Assembly (NCBI RefSeq): GCF_002884495.1
Contig: NZ_KZ614145.1
Span: forward strand, 1,054,001 to 1,118,000
Direction of reading: 5' to 3'
Source of the DNA: Rummeliibacillus pycnus
GTDB taxonomy: Bacteria; Bacillota; Bacilli; Bacillales_A; Planococcaceae
DNA: 64,000 bases
The position numbers were made by a program, and so were the translations under genes. Below the pieces are notes generated by a model, which was given only the letters and a program-made list of their open reading frames with translations, was not told where the DNA came from and made no database searches. This document shows positions 27,922 through 37,476 of this stretch, one piece after another. Numbering within the stretch: the first letter of the stretch is position 1; each line of letters begins with the position of its first letter.

Positions 27922-28887
27922 TTATTTCATTTTTAAAGATACTACTTTTTCTAAACTATTCAATAAATGATATTGTCTAGGAATTTTTTTACTCTTAAAC
28001 CAATTATAACTTCTTTCTAGACCCTCTTTTAATGAAATAGTGGGTGTAGATAAACCAAAATCTATTAATTTTTGAATATCCAATAAATAAGTAACATCTC
28101 TAAAAGGGAAGAATTCTCTGCTATTAATAGCTAATTGATCCATTTCAGTTTGCGTAATTGAAATTTCAGGAACTTCCTTATTCGTTACTAATTTAAAAGT
28201 TTGTATTAATTCTTTCCATGTGAAAATTTCTGAATTCGTAATGTTAAATGCTTCACCATTAGTGGCTTCTTTTACTATTGCTTCCATTGTAATATTTACT
28301 AAATCTTCAATATGTATATACTGTGCTTTTCCTTTACTTGTGTCTGGATAAGGAATTGGTAGTTGATCGATTAATCTTTGGAAAAAGTAGGTTTCCCTAT
28401 ATAAATTATTGCCTTCTCCATAAATATATGTTGGTCTGAAAATTAGTATTGGAAAATTCTTTAATCTATGCACTTCCATTAATTCTAACTCTATTTTTCT
28501 TTTATCAACACCATAAGTCCCCCAGTTTTTGTTAAAACCAATCTCACCATCTTCATTTACTACTGAATCAGAAGGCGTATATACTCCCCCTGTACTCATT
28601 AAGAAGTATCTTTGTAACTTTGTTCGATTCAAAACTTTTAAAATGGGCTTAATATCTTCAACTGTATAAGCAGAAATATCAAAAACATAATCATAAGCGC
28701 GACCTTCTAATTGAGTTGCTAAGGCATTTTCATCTTGCCGATTACATTTTAAATGGTTCCGATATCCTTTTACAGTAATTGGCTTGATCCCTCTAGTGAC
28801 AATGTCAACCATATGCCCATCAGCAACTAACCTCTCTAAATAGGCTCTACCAACAAACTCACTTCCACCAAACAGTAAGACATCCAT
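27922..28887 (-). CDS. NAD-dependent epimerase/dehydratase family protein
   Basis: 321 residues from ATG 28887, which has AAGGAGGT at ideal distance. Extended SDR Rossmann start LLFGGSEFVGRAYLERLV (Gly-rich loop), active-site region YGVDKRKIELE (Y-x-x-x-K) and Ser/Thr in FLMSTGGVY. It resembles the RNA-binding/isoflavone-reductase-like epimerases common in Bacillus. Substrate unknown. No partner gene. Confidence 0.86.
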   Translation of the reverse strand: MDVLLFGGSEFVGRAYLERLVADGHMVDIVTRGIKPITVKGYRNHLKCNRQDENALATQLEGRAYDYVFDISAYTVEDIKPILKVLNRTKLQRYFLMSTGGVYTPSDSVVNEDGEIGFNKNWGTYGVDKRKIELELMEVHRLKNFPILIFRPTYIYGEGNNLYRETYFFQRLIDQLPIPYPDTSKGKAQYIHIEDLVNITMEAIVKEATNGEAFNITNSEIFTWKELIQTFKLVTNKEVPEISITQTEMDQLAINSREFFPFRDVTYLLDIQKLIDFGLSTPTISLKEGLERSYNWFKSKKIPRQYHLLNSLEKVVSLKMK

Positions 28888-29048
28888 CTGTATAACCTCC
28901 TTAAGTTTTCTCTTCAAGAATTTCATGCTGCTAAAAACTGATACATACTTTGTTAATCACATATAATTGCTAAGCCAACCAATCAGCTGCATACTATTCA
29001 ACACACTACAACATTTTATAAACTAATTTTTGCAAAAATTAGAATAAA

Positions 29049-29094
29049 AAACAACAAAGTTTCTCTATTTTAGGAGAAGCAATGTTGTTTTTTT
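29049..29094 (-). terminator. Terminator of the lipoprotein gene
   Basis: Imperfect stem (AAAACAACAAAG…GAGA paired with TCTC…TTGTTGTTTT) followed by a T-run on both strands; it sits 28 bases past the minus-strand lipoprotein stop. Confidence 0.75.
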
Positions 29095-29121
29095 ACAAAA
29101 CTTTAACGATAAAAAAATAAA

Positions 29122-29721
29122 TCAACTATTCTTTTCAATTTTCTCTTTCAATCCGCTATCATCTAAATATGTTATATCTGCAATTTTACCTTCTTCGGGA
29201 AGTGTTGCAAGTCCTTTAATCTTATATTTTTTCTCGGGTCCTCCCACTTTTTTATATTTTACATTCACAACAAAATCATAGTTTTTTTGATCATCTTTAT
29301 TTTTCTTAATAGAGATATTGTCTACTTTAATTTGAATATCTTTTGATTGTAAAGTGTAGGAAAAAGCTGAGCCTACAAAAAATTTTTCGAATCCATTATT
29401 CGTGAAATAAGGTTGATATAAGTCTTCTATATATTGGTATAATTCACTTCCGCTAGATGCCTTCAAGACTTTTTTTCCATTTATCTTTAAGATGTTATTT
29501 GGATTTTTTAGTATGTCATTATATTTTTGTTTTGGACTTGTAAATTCAGTCTTAAGTACATGTGCAATGGATTGAATACTCTTATTATCTCCATCCTCAT
29601 TATATTCTACTTTTACTGTTGTCTCTTGTCCGGAGTGTACACTTTGTGAACAACCTACAGTTGAAAAAATCACAATCAAGAGAATCACATAACTTGTCAA
29701 ATACCTAAACTTATTTTTCAT
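29122..29721 (-). CDS. Lipoprotein of unknown function
   Basis: 199 residues. Signal peptide with lipobox TVGC at about residues 21-24. The mature part has several beta-rich segments (KVEYNEDGDNKS, IQIKVDNISIKKNKDD, FVVNVKYKKVGG). Similar in type to the lipoprotein at 15550. No family recognised; extracytoplasmic, membrane-anchored. Confidence 0.84.
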   Translation of the reverse strand: MKNKFRYLTSYVILLIVIFSTVGCSQSVHSGQETTVKVEYNEDGDNKSIQSIAHVLKTEFTSPKQKYNDILKNPNNILKINGKKVLKASSGSELYQYIEDLYQPYFTNNGFEKFFVGSAFSYTLQSKDIQIKVDNISIKKNKDDQKNYDFVVNVKYKKVGGPEKKYKIKGLATLPEEGKIADITYLDDSGLKEKIEKNS

Positions 29722-30074
29722 ATAATCTCACCCTTCTTTAATTGGATCATTACAAAATCTGTTTTTTTATTTGAAAGAATTTCCTACTTAAATTTTCTTT
29801 AATCAACAGTACCAATCAAACACTGATCGTTACGAGTCGAAGAAATTTCAATTGATAGTTAGTTTGAATTGTAATTGTCACCCCTTATTTTTAAATTTGA
29901 TATCTGTCAGTGCATTTACTTGTCTATTAATTTTTGTTTTATACATCTTATTTGAATTTTTAAGACATTATCATTACAGAATTTTTAAAATTCGATATAA
30001 TAATGAAATATAATTGTAACATTCCGCGTTTTTCGTTGTTCTATAGCGTTTTTAATATAGTTAGGAGTGACATG
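29722..30074. other. Gap of 353 bases with no gene seen
   Basis: AT-rich. The minus-strand side carries the lipoprotein promoter and the plus-strand side the Nudix promoter. I see no ORF with a plausible start, no hairpin of note and no repeat. The 23 codons in frame upstream of 30072 look non-coding. Confidence 0.5.
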
Positions 30075-30488
30075 ATGAGTTCCATTATTGTAGTACTTAA
30101 AGGGTTAGTTTTTAAAAATGGACGCTTACTAATCGTAAAAAGGGATCAAAATGACGAAGTTGGAGGAGGAACATGGGAACCCGTTGGAGGAAAATTGGAA
30201 TTTGGAGAAGATTTTGAGTCTGCGTTAAAAAGAGAATTTCTTGAAGAAGTTGGATTAGATATCCATGTAAAATCACTGTTATTTGCGACTACCTTCTTCA
30301 CCGATCAGAATAGACAGCTTGTTTTACTCACATTTCTTTGTGAACACATATCAAATTCCATTCAGTTGTCTTCTGAACATGAACAGTTTTTGTGGGCATC
30401 TATAGTAGAGGCTAAAGTGTTGTTACCTCCAAGCATTTTAGATGATTATAAAGAACATGGAATATTTCATTTGAAAGAATTCTATTGA
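30075..30488 (+). CDS. Nudix hydrolase
   Basis: 137 residues from ATG 30075, seven bases after AGGAG (30063-30067). Nudix box: GGKLEFGEDFESALKREFLEEVGLD with the metal-binding REFLEE. Loss of the usual first Gly-x5-Glu spacing is not seen, so it should be active. Members of this group resemble 8-oxo-dGTPases/ADP-ribose pyrophosphatases; the substrate is open. Ends at a convergent terminator. Confidence 0.88.
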   Translation: MSSIIVVLKGLVFKNGRLLIVKRDQNDEVGGGTWEPVGGKLEFGEDFESALKREFLEEVGLDIHVKSLLFATTFFTDQNRQLVLLTFLCEHISNSIQLSSEHEQFLWASIVEAKVLLPPSILDDYKEHGIFHLKEFY

Positions 30489-30518
30489 TTTTCTCTTCAT
30501 AAATGTGCTCAAAATAAA

Positions 30519-30570
30519 AAAGTGCAATGTACAGGCTTCATTAAAAAAAGCAGCACAAGATTGCACTTTT
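30519..30570. terminator. Bidirectional terminator
   Basis: AAAAGTGCAAT and ATTGCACTTTT arms at the ends of a 50-base fold between convergent genes; A/T-runs on both sides serve both strands. Confidence 0.7.
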
Positions 30571-30637
30571 ATTCTACATACATAATAAGTGTACTTTATA
30601 TAGTATATCCCCTGTTTTATAAAACTCTTTATAACCA

Positions 30638-31447
30638 CTACTTTTTCTTTCCAATATACAATAAGTGCGATGAAATCCCAAGAATATAAGGATTAGTTGC
30701 TTGATCAATTATAAAACCGATTATTTTTTCAATTTCTTGTTGGCCTTTCTTTTTCCAGTAACTCCAGCTACTTTCGTTTAAAATAGTTCCTGCATTTGAA
30801 CCGATTAATTGAATTGTTTCAAACCCCAGTTCTTCCATAAATGGATTAATATCTTCAATGTTAAAGTAATATGCTCCAGTAAAACGATGTTCTTCTTCAT
30901 GATCAAAACAACCCGTTTTAGAAAATTGAATAATTGTTTCTAAGTTATCATTTGGTCTCCAATTATCTGGATTTATAAGTGAATTATATACATGTCTAAT
31001 TCTCGGCATAAATGCTACAAATACAATACCATTCTTCTTTGTTACTCTATTTAATTCTTTAACAGCTTCAATTCGTTCTTTCTCTTCTTGTAAATGATAC
31101 AGTGGACCTAACATGAAAGAAGCATCAAAACTTTCATCCTTCATCATCTTGAGTCTTCGAGCATCTGCTACGTAAAACCCATTAAAATGATTTTCAAGAC
31201 CCATTTCTTTTACTTTACTCTTTGCAATTTCTACTAAACTCGTTGTTATATCAGTTAATGTTACATGATAACCTTCTTTTGCAAGTTCTATCGCGTATTT
31301 CCCTGGCCCAGCTCCGTTATCTAGTACATTACCTGATTTAGGCAAGTATTTCTTGATATAATGCCAATTTACTTGAAATTCAATTGGTTCTCTTTCAAGC
31401 CTTCCCCATTCATCAAATTGATTGTAATACTTAATAACTTTGTTCAT
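30638..31447 (-). CDS. Class I SAM-dependent methyltransferase
   Basis: 269 residues from ATG 31447, where AAAGGGGAAAAG is well placed. SAM motif I VLDNGAGPGKYAIELA, motif II acidic VTLTDIT and motif IV FDASFMLGPLYHLQ are clear. The substrate is unknown; UbiE/small-molecule type. Monocistronic between two convergent/short gaps. Confidence 0.88.
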   Translation of the reverse strand: MNKVIKYYNQFDEWGRLEREPIEFQVNWHYIKKYLPKSGNVLDNGAGPGKYAIELAKEGYHVTLTDITTSLVEIAKSKVKEMGLENHFNGFYVADARRLKMMKDESFDASFMLGPLYHLQEEKERIEAVKELNRVTKKNGIVFVAFMPRIRHVYNSLINPDNWRPNDNLETIIQFSKTGCFDHEEEHRFTGAYYFNIEDINPFMEELGFETIQLIGSNAGTILNESSWSYWKKKGQQEIEKIIGFIIDQATNPYILGISSHLLYIGKKK

Positions 31448-31536
31448 AACTTTTCCCCTTTTTAGTTTTGTATCCAATTTCCACCAATAAGTTCTTTAAA
31501 TTTATTTCTTTTTAAGTGATGTTTTATAGAAAAAAA

Positions 31537-31557
31537 TAGAGGGTAAATCCCCCTCTA
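31537..31557 (-). terminator. Terminator of the DUF2157 operon
   Basis: TAGAGGG/CCCTCTA stem with TTTTTT on the minus strand, two bases past the GDYXXLXY stop. Confidence 0.8.
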
Positions 31558-31558
31558 C

Positions 31559-32140
31559 TTATTGTTTAATTACTTGAATGTCCCTTATTACCGCAAATCC
31601 ATTTCTAACTTTGACTTCTGCTTTTAAATTACCTTTTTGAGATTGTTTTTCCAAAAGTGTCCCCGTATTATCTTCTACATAGTATCGTTCAATAGGAATA
31701 TGGACATGCACATCTTTTGGTGACTGGTCGTTATCCCAATCTCCTTGGTTAATATAGGATGATAATTCACCTTTGATAAATACTTCAGAATTTGGCTTGT
31801 TTTCTGTTACTTTCGTGGCTTCATAGATATTTGTCTTATTATTTTTCTTTAAAGTAATATAGACCGTTTTGTCATGATCAAAGTTAAAATAGTTTTGATC
31901 TTTGCTTAATTGTTTCTTTAACCCTTTATCTAAAAGAGAAAGAGGTAAGGTTTCGATTTCAAACTCTAAATTCACATAATCTCCATAGACGATGTCTGAT
32001 GGGTCTACAGGTGTAGTTTGTAAATAGATAGTTTCACCTGTTAAGACCGTTAAAAGTGGTTTCACTGTCATAGTCAGTAAAATGATTACAGGGAGTAAGA
32101 GAGAAATAAAGAATTGTTTATTTCTTGATAACTTGCTCAT
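31559..32140 (-). CDS. GDYXXLXY-domain membrane protein
   Basis: 193 residues from ATG 32140 with AAAGGGGGAAAG upstream. An N-terminal membrane helix (about 10-32) is followed by an extracytoplasmic part with the family signature VYGDYVNLEFEI near residue 65. These proteins usually sit with DUF2157/DUF4401 membrane proteins, exactly as here; the genes overlap by 23 bases. Function unknown, presumably one membrane complex with DUF2157. Confidence 0.87.
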   Translation of the reverse strand: MSKLSRNKQFFISLLLPVIILLTMTVKPLLTVLTGETIYLQTTPVDPSDIVYGDYVNLEFEIETLPLSLLDKGLKKQLSKDQNYFNFDHDKTVYITLKKNNKTNIYEATKVTENKPNSEVFIKGELSSYINQGDWDNDQSPKDVHVHIPIERYYVEDNTGTLLEKQSQKGNLKAEVKVRNGFAVIRDIQVIKQ

Positions 32141-33578
32141 TCTTCTTTCCCCCTTTACGTGTTCGTTCAAACCAATAACCAAGAGCAATTAGGAGAATTC
32201 CCCCTATTATGAAAGCAATGGATTTACTCATAAATTGAAGTGACAAGTCAACATAGAATCTGAAAACATAGATCGAGATAATGCCTACCCCTAGTAAGTT
32301 GTTTTTCGCAACGAGCGTTAATGCATAGATACAGTACGCTACGCCGAAAACTAAACAAATGATTGCTGCGATAGATGAATCTGGTTGAAAAGGATAACTA
32401 GATTCCCATAAATATGGGAAAGTTAAAAGTAAACCTGAACTAACATGTATGATAGCACCCATAGTTTTGGAAGAGGGTTCATACTCTTTAAAAGGCAGGT
32501 AGAACAAAATCATACCTATAACGAACAAAATTGCTAAAAGTAAGACTGTGTTATTTAAAAAAACATAATAAGTGTAAATGGTAATAACAGCTATTAAAAA
32601 AGTTAAAGTGTTTGTTGTAAATAAGATAATAGATTGATCATAGTAATTGTGAGTTATATAAAATAGTAATGGAATAATCACTAGAAAAATAATTAAACCG
32701 AATACTATTTCCATTGTGTTGCTAATATTGGCGTCTTGTGAATATAAAGTAGTAATAGCTTGAATCAATACTGCAGTATTAATAATAAATAGAAGGCTTG
32801 ATTTATTATAGAAACGATGTCCTATGAAGTATACTATCGGGATACTTATTAAGAAGATCCACGGAAACTTATTATCTCCAATAGGGATGAAGTAGAAATG
32901 AAATTGAATATATTGATAAACAAAGAATAAATTGACCCATTTCAATATGTACTGATATTCCTTTAACAAATAATGGCCAACTAGAAACAGTATTGGTATG
33001 ACGATGATTGCAGCATATGGATATGGACTGTCGATTAAAATAAATTTCATTTCTACAAAAATATAAACTAGTGCTATACTGAATGCCTTTAGATACTCAT
33101 CTCTCAAGTAATACGCTAGTGGAAGGATTCCAATCCCCCATGCTAGAAACATATCTGATGCATGAATACCTAAGTGAAATAACTGACCTATATAGAACAG
33201 TTCTGCCCCAAAAGCAAATACACCAATGTAGTATGCGGTTTTTGAAAGAGGAGGTTTTCTCACTTCTAACAACTTACCAACAATGAAAAAGATGATTAAG
33301 GTTGCTAGTAAGATGATATACTTCGTGGTACTTGTTAAATGTGACCAATTACTAGCGACAAATGTAAGGATTCCCAATCCAATGAGGATTGAACCAATTG
33401 TGAGTAGAACTTGAATGACATTAATCGTACTCTTTGCTTGGTTTTGAAGATGGTTTGGATAATCATACAAGTTCATCAAATCCTTGGCCTGACCTGGTTG
33501 CAGTTTTCCTTCTGACTCTAGATACTTTAACTCATCAGATAAAAAATTATAAAATGACCGTGGAATTATTCTTTTCAA
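32118..33578 (-). CDS. DUF2157 multi-pass membrane protein
   Basis: 486 residues from TTG 33578, six bases after GGAGGTG. A short soluble N-terminus (SDELKYLESEGKLQ … LMNLYDYP) with the DUF2157 signature precedes about 14 membrane helices. The C-terminus overlaps the GDYXXLXY gene start. Known only as a conserved pair in Firmicutes; function is unknown. Confidence 0.88.
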   Translation of the reverse strand: MKRIIPRSFYNFLSDELKYLESEGKLQPGQAKDLMNLYDYPNHLQNQAKSTINVIQVLLTIGSILIGLGILTFVASNWSHLTSTTKYIILLATLIIFFIVGKLLEVRKPPLSKTAYYIGVFAFGAELFYIGQLFHLGIHASDMFLAWGIGILPLAYYLRDEYLKAFSIALVYIFVEMKFILIDSPYPYAAIIVIPILFLVGHYLLKEYQYILKWVNLFFVYQYIQFHFYFIPIGDNKFPWIFLISIPIVYFIGHRFYNKSSLLFIINTAVLIQAITTLYSQDANISNTMEIVFGLIIFLVIIPLLFYITHNYYDQSIILFTTNTLTFLIAVITIYTYYVFLNNTVLLLAILFVIGMILFYLPFKEYEPSSKTMGAIIHVSSGLLLTFPYLWESSYPFQPDSSIAAIICLVFGVAYCIYALTLVAKNNLLGVGIISIYVFRFYVDLSLQFMSKSIAFIIGGILLIALGYWFERTRKGGKKNEQVIKK

Positions 33579-33655
33579 GAGGTACACCTCCAATGATTAT
33601 TTACAAATACAACCAATGATAACAGAGGTTGTAAATTCACTGAAATAGTTATGTA

Positions 33656-34489
33656 CTAAGAAATACTTACGATGTTCTCTTTATATTTATCCTGTTCTTC
33701 TAGAAAAGGATAATGATTGCTCTTTTCAAATATTATAAATTGATTGTTCGGTATGAGTTGACTCATTTCTATTGAAAATTGGATTGGACATTGCACATCG
33801 TATCGGCCACACATAATTAGCGTATTTGTTGATATTTTTTCTAGCTGTCTTGTCACATCGTAAATACTTAGTTCTCTGTTAAAAAAATCTAATCGTTTTG
33901 ATGATATCTTTTTTTGAATATGAGGAGTAAAGTATTCTTCATATTGATCAGGATTATATAATGATAATTTTATTCTTTCTTTGGTTAATATTTCTTTCTC
34001 ATATTCAGAAATGGTCCCTATTTTTAAGTTAGAGAGTAATTCAATCATTCTTTTATTTTGGGGATGATTTGAATTGTAGATACAATCTTTCGAAGATAAT
34101 GTGAATTCTCTTGCAGATGTACCTACAAGTATTAAAGAATTTAATGAGTTTGAGAAATGTATTCCATATAAAATTCCAATCATGCCTCCTGTTGAATGAC
34201 CTGCAAAAATCCATTTTTCATACCCTAATTCTATTCTGATTTCTTCTAAATCCAACACAGCCTCAATCATACTCAGTTGATATGGTTCTGTTGCTTTTGC
34301 TGAATTACCTGTTTCTCGAAGATTAACAAGGATGACTTTGTGATGATCAGTAAATGTTTTTGCAAAATAATCCCCAGTCTCATTGAATTCCGAATAATTA
34401 TGAGTTATACAAACAGGCGTGCCTTTTCCTGAAATGAATATTTCAAAAATACCCCTTTCAGTAGAAATGTTTTGTCTTATCCATTTCAT
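33656..34489 (-). CDS. Alpha/beta hydrolase
   Basis: 277 residues from ATG 34489 (GAAGGAG seven bases upstream; in-frame start at 34528 lacks a site). Nucleophile elbow AGHSTGG (Ser near 97), oxyanion region near THNYSE, an Asp in CGRYDVQCPI and His in KSNHYPFLEE complete the triad. Probably an esterase, proline-iminopeptidase-like or similar. Substrate unknown. Confidence 0.87.
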   Translation of the reverse strand: MKWIRQNISTERGIFEIFISGKGTPVCITHNYSEFNETGDYFAKTFTDHHKVILVNLRETGNSAKATEPYQLSMIEAVLDLEEIRIELGYEKWIFAGHSTGGMIGILYGIHFSNSLNSLILVGTSAREFTLSSKDCIYNSNHPQNKRMIELLSNLKIGTISEYEKEILTKERIKLSLYNPDQYEEYFTPHIQKKISSKRLDFFNRELSIYDVTRQLEKISTNTLIMCGRYDVQCPIQFSIEMSQLIPNNQFIIFEKSNHYPFLEEQDKYKENIVSIS

Positions 34490-34540
34490 TGAACATTCTC
34501 CTTCAATTTGTACTAATTCTATATTCAAATAAACTTATCT

Positions 34541-34708
34541 TTAGAATGATCGTTCTCTCTTTTCTACAAAAAGCAAAATAAATGTAGCTAATGGTCCTAA
34601 CAATAAAGACAAGCAAAACCAATTAAATCCAGTTCTATTTTTTCCTTGAGCTATTCCAGCATTTATAAGTGCCAAAGTTCCCCAACCAATATAAAAATCT
34701 TCTTTCAT
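34541..34708 (-). CDS. Small membrane protein, 55 aa
   Basis: 55-codon frame with ATG at 34708 and GAGGTG ribosome binding site. Two short hydrophobic segments (about 8-20 and 30-48) and a basic C-terminus (KRERSF). No family recognised. It lies between the hydrolase and another small membrane gene (34734-34928). Confidence 0.65.
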   Translation of the reverse strand: MKEDFYIGWGTLALINAGIAQGKNRTGFNWFCLSLLLGPLATFILLFVEKRERSF

Positions 34709-34733
34709 TTTTACACCTCAATTTTAATAAAAA

Positions 34734-34928
34734 TTACTTTTCTTTCGATTGAATAAATTTTTGTGTTAACACCCCCGAATTATAGATACTTACTACCATC
34801 ACGATGAAAAATATAATTTGTACAAATTTATCACCATTAATAAACTTGATATTCGAAATGATAAAATAAATAAATGCTAAAGAAACAAGTAAAGATACTA
34901 TTAGTTGCCATTTTAATGATTTAATCAT
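34734..34928 (-). CDS. Small membrane protein, 64 aa
   Basis: 64 residues with two membrane segments (about 8-26 and 38-55) and a basic end QKFIQSKEK. GGAGAG upstream of the ATG. Adjacent 55-residue membrane gene; probably co-transcribed. No family recognised. Confidence 0.68.
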   Translation of the reverse strand: MIKSLKWQLIVSLLVSLAFIYFIISNIKFINGDKFVQIIFFIVMVVSIYNSGVLTQKFIQSKEK

Positions 34929-35030
34929 AAAACTCTCCTATCATACCTATTATTTTTCAGACTTATATGGAATTTTTCTATTCGAATTTGATCAACGGCT
35001 ATTTCTTTCAAACATGAATCAGATGAATTT

Positions 35031-35621
35031 CTATTTACTTAAATGTGAAGTGCTGTTAGTAAAGTGGATAATGCGTCCTTGTTTGTTGATTTCAACAAGA
35101 TGTATTCCTGTATCTCCTGTGACAAACATACAATTGTGTACTACAGGCAATTGTAAAAAGCTCTCTATTATTTTTGAAATCGTCCCTCCATGAGAAACAA
35201 TCGCAATTTGTTCGCATCCTTCACTTTGTTTTAAGATCGAAGAAAATACTTGTTCTGCACGCATACGAAATTCAATTTTCGATTCTCCATATATCCCTAA
35301 TTTTTCATGTGGTAATAACTTTATTGGCATTTTAACGTTTTCATATGCTTTGCCAGCAAGATCTCCATTATCACGTTCTTTTAATTCATCTAGGTAATTG
35401 ATAGAACAGTTTATTGTCTCACTTAAGATTTCTGCCGTTTTTTTGGCACGCTGCAATGTACTTGCCCAAATCTTATCAATTGTATATGCAGCTTTTACAC
35501 GATTAGCCATCAACTGTGCCTGTTCGATTCCTTTTAAAGTTAATGGATAATCAGCTCTTCCTTCATGAACTTTTAATAGATCTGCTTCTGACTCACCATG
35601 TCGAATTAGTAAAATTTTCAC
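35031..35621 (-). CDS. Histidine phosphatase (PGAM family)
   Basis: 196 residues. Motif LIRHGESEAD at residues 4-13 and second His in AIVSHGGTISKI. The block SLPLTLKGIEQAQ-like DYPLTLKGIEQAQLMANRV and ERDNGDLAGKAYE fits the phosphoglycerate mutase/broad phosphatase branch. Third histidine phosphatase in this window. No partner; substrate not readable. Confidence 0.88.
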   Translation of the reverse strand: MKILLIRHGESEADLLKVHEGRADYPLTLKGIEQAQLMANRVKAAYTIDKIWASTLQRAKKTAEILSETINCSINYLDELKERDNGDLAGKAYENVKMPIKLLPHEKLGIYGESKIEFRMRAEQVFSSILKQSEGCEQIAIVSHGGTISKIIESFLQLPVVHNCMFVTGDTGIHLVEINKQGRIIHFTNSTSHLSK

Positions 35622-35747
35622 TATGTCACCGTCTTTCTAAAAAGTTTATCGTTTTTACTAAGTGATTTTTGGTTTATATAAATTAAGCAAAACTTTTATT
35701 CCCATTAGAAAGTAAATTATCCATTTATTCTATAAAACTATAAATAT

Positions 35748-36221
35748 TTATTTAATCATTCCGCCTGTATAATTTAGTATATAAACTTCCTGATTTTTTA
35801 AATGTATGGATTCTTTTCCTTTAAAGTTCTCTAGGTTTCCCTGATTCGAATTATTATAAATAAAATTTCTCTTTTTAAATTCATTTGGACCCCTAAATGG
35901 ATTTTCTTTAGACACATTTCTCATTGCTTCTCTTAAAAATTCATAAATAAAACGTTCAGTATCCAAATCAGTATCATTTGTCAATCCACCGCTATATGCC
36001 ATTCCCCAGATGGGTTTATCTTGATAGTAAACAGTTTCTTGTCCAACAAAGTATCGAACCCCAAAATATATATCTCTATATAAAAATTCACCTTCTTTAT
36101 ACTCTAATTGTTTTGATCTATTTAGCAGAGGTTCCTTGACGATACTATTCGTATCAAATGAAGCATATGTTGCTTTTTTTGCGTTGATTAAAAATCCCAA
36201 GAAATCTTTATATACTTTCAT
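35748..36221 (-). CDS. DUF5680 protein
   Basis: 157 residues from ATG 36221 with GGAGG upstream. Conserved family features: an N-terminal FLGFLINAKKATYAS, central YRDIYFGVRYFVGQE and YSGGLT with aromatic-rich beta strands. DUF5680 has no known function; in other bacteria it is often fused to XRE regulators, but here it is free-standing. Confidence 0.78.
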   Translation of the reverse strand: MKVYKDFLGFLINAKKATYASFDTNSIVKEPLLNRSKQLEYKEGEFLYRDIYFGVRYFVGQETVYYQDKPIWGMAYSGGLTNDTDLDTERFIYEFLREAMRNVSKENPFRGPNEFKKRNFIYNNSNQGNLENFKGKESIHLKNQEVYILNYTGGMIK

Positions 36222-36249
36222 TTTAAATCCTCCATACACCTAGTTCTGA

Positions 36250-36404
36250 TTAACTAATACGGTTTAATTTATCATGTATTGCTTGTAATAGTTGATTATT
36301 CTTTTTTGTATTTTCAACAAATTTAGCATAAACCAAATTACAAAAACAATTGGCGCTATGTAAATAATTAATATCAACAAAGATACGAAAAATCCGATTA
36401 CCAT
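36250..36404 (-). pseudogene. Frameshifted small membrane protein
   Basis: ATG 36404 with AGAGGTG opens a hydrophobic helix (FFVSLLILIIYIAPIVFVIW). The same frame ends at 36264, but the sequence reads as clean protein (KFVENTKKNNQLLQAIHDKL) in the next frame, ending at 36250. A one-base loss near 36300 best explains this; the ancestral product would be a single-helix protein of about 51 residues with an amphipathic tail. Confidence 0.5.
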
Positions 36405-36457
36405 ATCAATTTTCACCTCTCATCAACCATTTAGAGTGTGGTTCGAACCTATAATAT

Positions 36458-36835
36458 TCAGCTTTTATTCACAAACAACAATCCTACACAAACTAATACA
36501 AAACTAACAGCAAACAATAATACAAAGGTTAATTGTATCCGAATCAATTGGCTAAGGGCACTTTGATCTTTAATCTCTGCCACTCTTCTCGCAACTTTTA
36601 AATTGATTGGGATAAAAAATAAAGAAATTAGGATACCAACACTTAGCGATACACCGATTACCTGCACATACCATGGAGTATTTAATTCGAATAACCACAT
36701 ACTTACTATAAAAACAGGTATACCTAACCAATAACCAAAAGTAAAAAATAGTAAAACAATTGCAATAATAAGCAACATAAAGTTTGTTTTCAAGATCGAT
36801 TTATATGCATTTGCGTATAACTTCATCATATCCAC
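36458..36835 (-). CDS. Four-helix membrane protein
   Basis: 125 residues with four membrane helices (about 18-37, 42-50, 56-75, 98-120), a basic loop LKVARRVAEIKDQS and no recognised motif. Its start overlaps the end of the hydrolase gene 36826-37443 by ten bases, so they are co-translated. Function unknown. Confidence 0.72.
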   Translation of the reverse strand: MDMMKLYANAYKSILKTNFMLLIIAIVLLFFTFGYWLGIPVFIVSMWLFELNTPWYVQVIGVSLSVGILISLFFIPINLKVARRVAEIKDQSALSQLIRIQLTFVLLFAVSFVLVCVGLLFVNKS

Positions 36836-37443
36836 TTATTCCTGGTTTTTTTTAATAAGAACTTCTTTACGATTGCAATTGCTTTTTCATATGAATCCTT
36901 ATTAAACTTACTGGAATAAGGATCAGCAAATCCGTGAGCACCTTTTAAAACATGTGAACCAACTTGCTTTTCTACTAATTTTTTTACAAGTCCTAGAATT
37001 TCAAATGATTTCTCAGATTCTGCATAAATACATAGCACCGGACATGCCGGCACTATTTCTAAATAATTGCGAATACGAGATCCATAAAAACAGACAACTC
37101 CATTCACTTTCTTTATCTCACTACATATCCAAGCAACTGTCGCTCCGATACTAAAACCCATAATATATATTTCTTCATAAATAGAACTCAATTCTTCTAT
37201 TATTTTCTTAGTATCTGAAGCAGCTACTTCAAAAACAATTTTTTCTGTAAAATGCTGATAGGCTTGATGTTCACGTTCATAACTAAACGGTCTTTCCTTG
37301 TTGATAAGATTCGGACAAACTACATCGTATCCTAAATCACAAAAAAGATCGGCATAGTACTTCATATGATCATTAATTCCGTAAATTTCGTGTAATAATA
37401 CGATAACTTTTTTTTGGTTATGTTCAATTTTATATATATTCAT
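36826..37443 (-). CDS. Dienelactone-hydrolase-like alpha/beta hydrolase
   Basis: 205 residues from ATG 37443 with GGAG just ahead. DLH fold: VLLHEIYGI, CPNLINKERPF and nucleophile elbow IMGFSIGATVAW, with Ser where classical dienelactone hydrolases carry Cys, and a C-terminal Asp/His (HGFADPYS). It overlaps a membrane protein gene. Substrate unknown. Confidence 0.85.
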   Translation of the reverse strand: MNIYKIEHNQKKVIVLLHEIYGINDHMKYYADLFCDLGYDVVCPNLINKERPFSYEREHQAYQHFTEKIVFEVAASDTKKIIEELSSIYEEIYIMGFSIGATVAWICSEIKKVNGVVCFYGSRIRNYLEIVPACPVLCIYAESEKSFEILGLVKKLVEKQVGSHVLKGAHGFADPYSSKFNKDSYEKAIAIVKKFLLKKTRNKWI

Positions 37444-37476
37444 GCACTCCATTTGTAAATTTTAATGTTTACTTTA

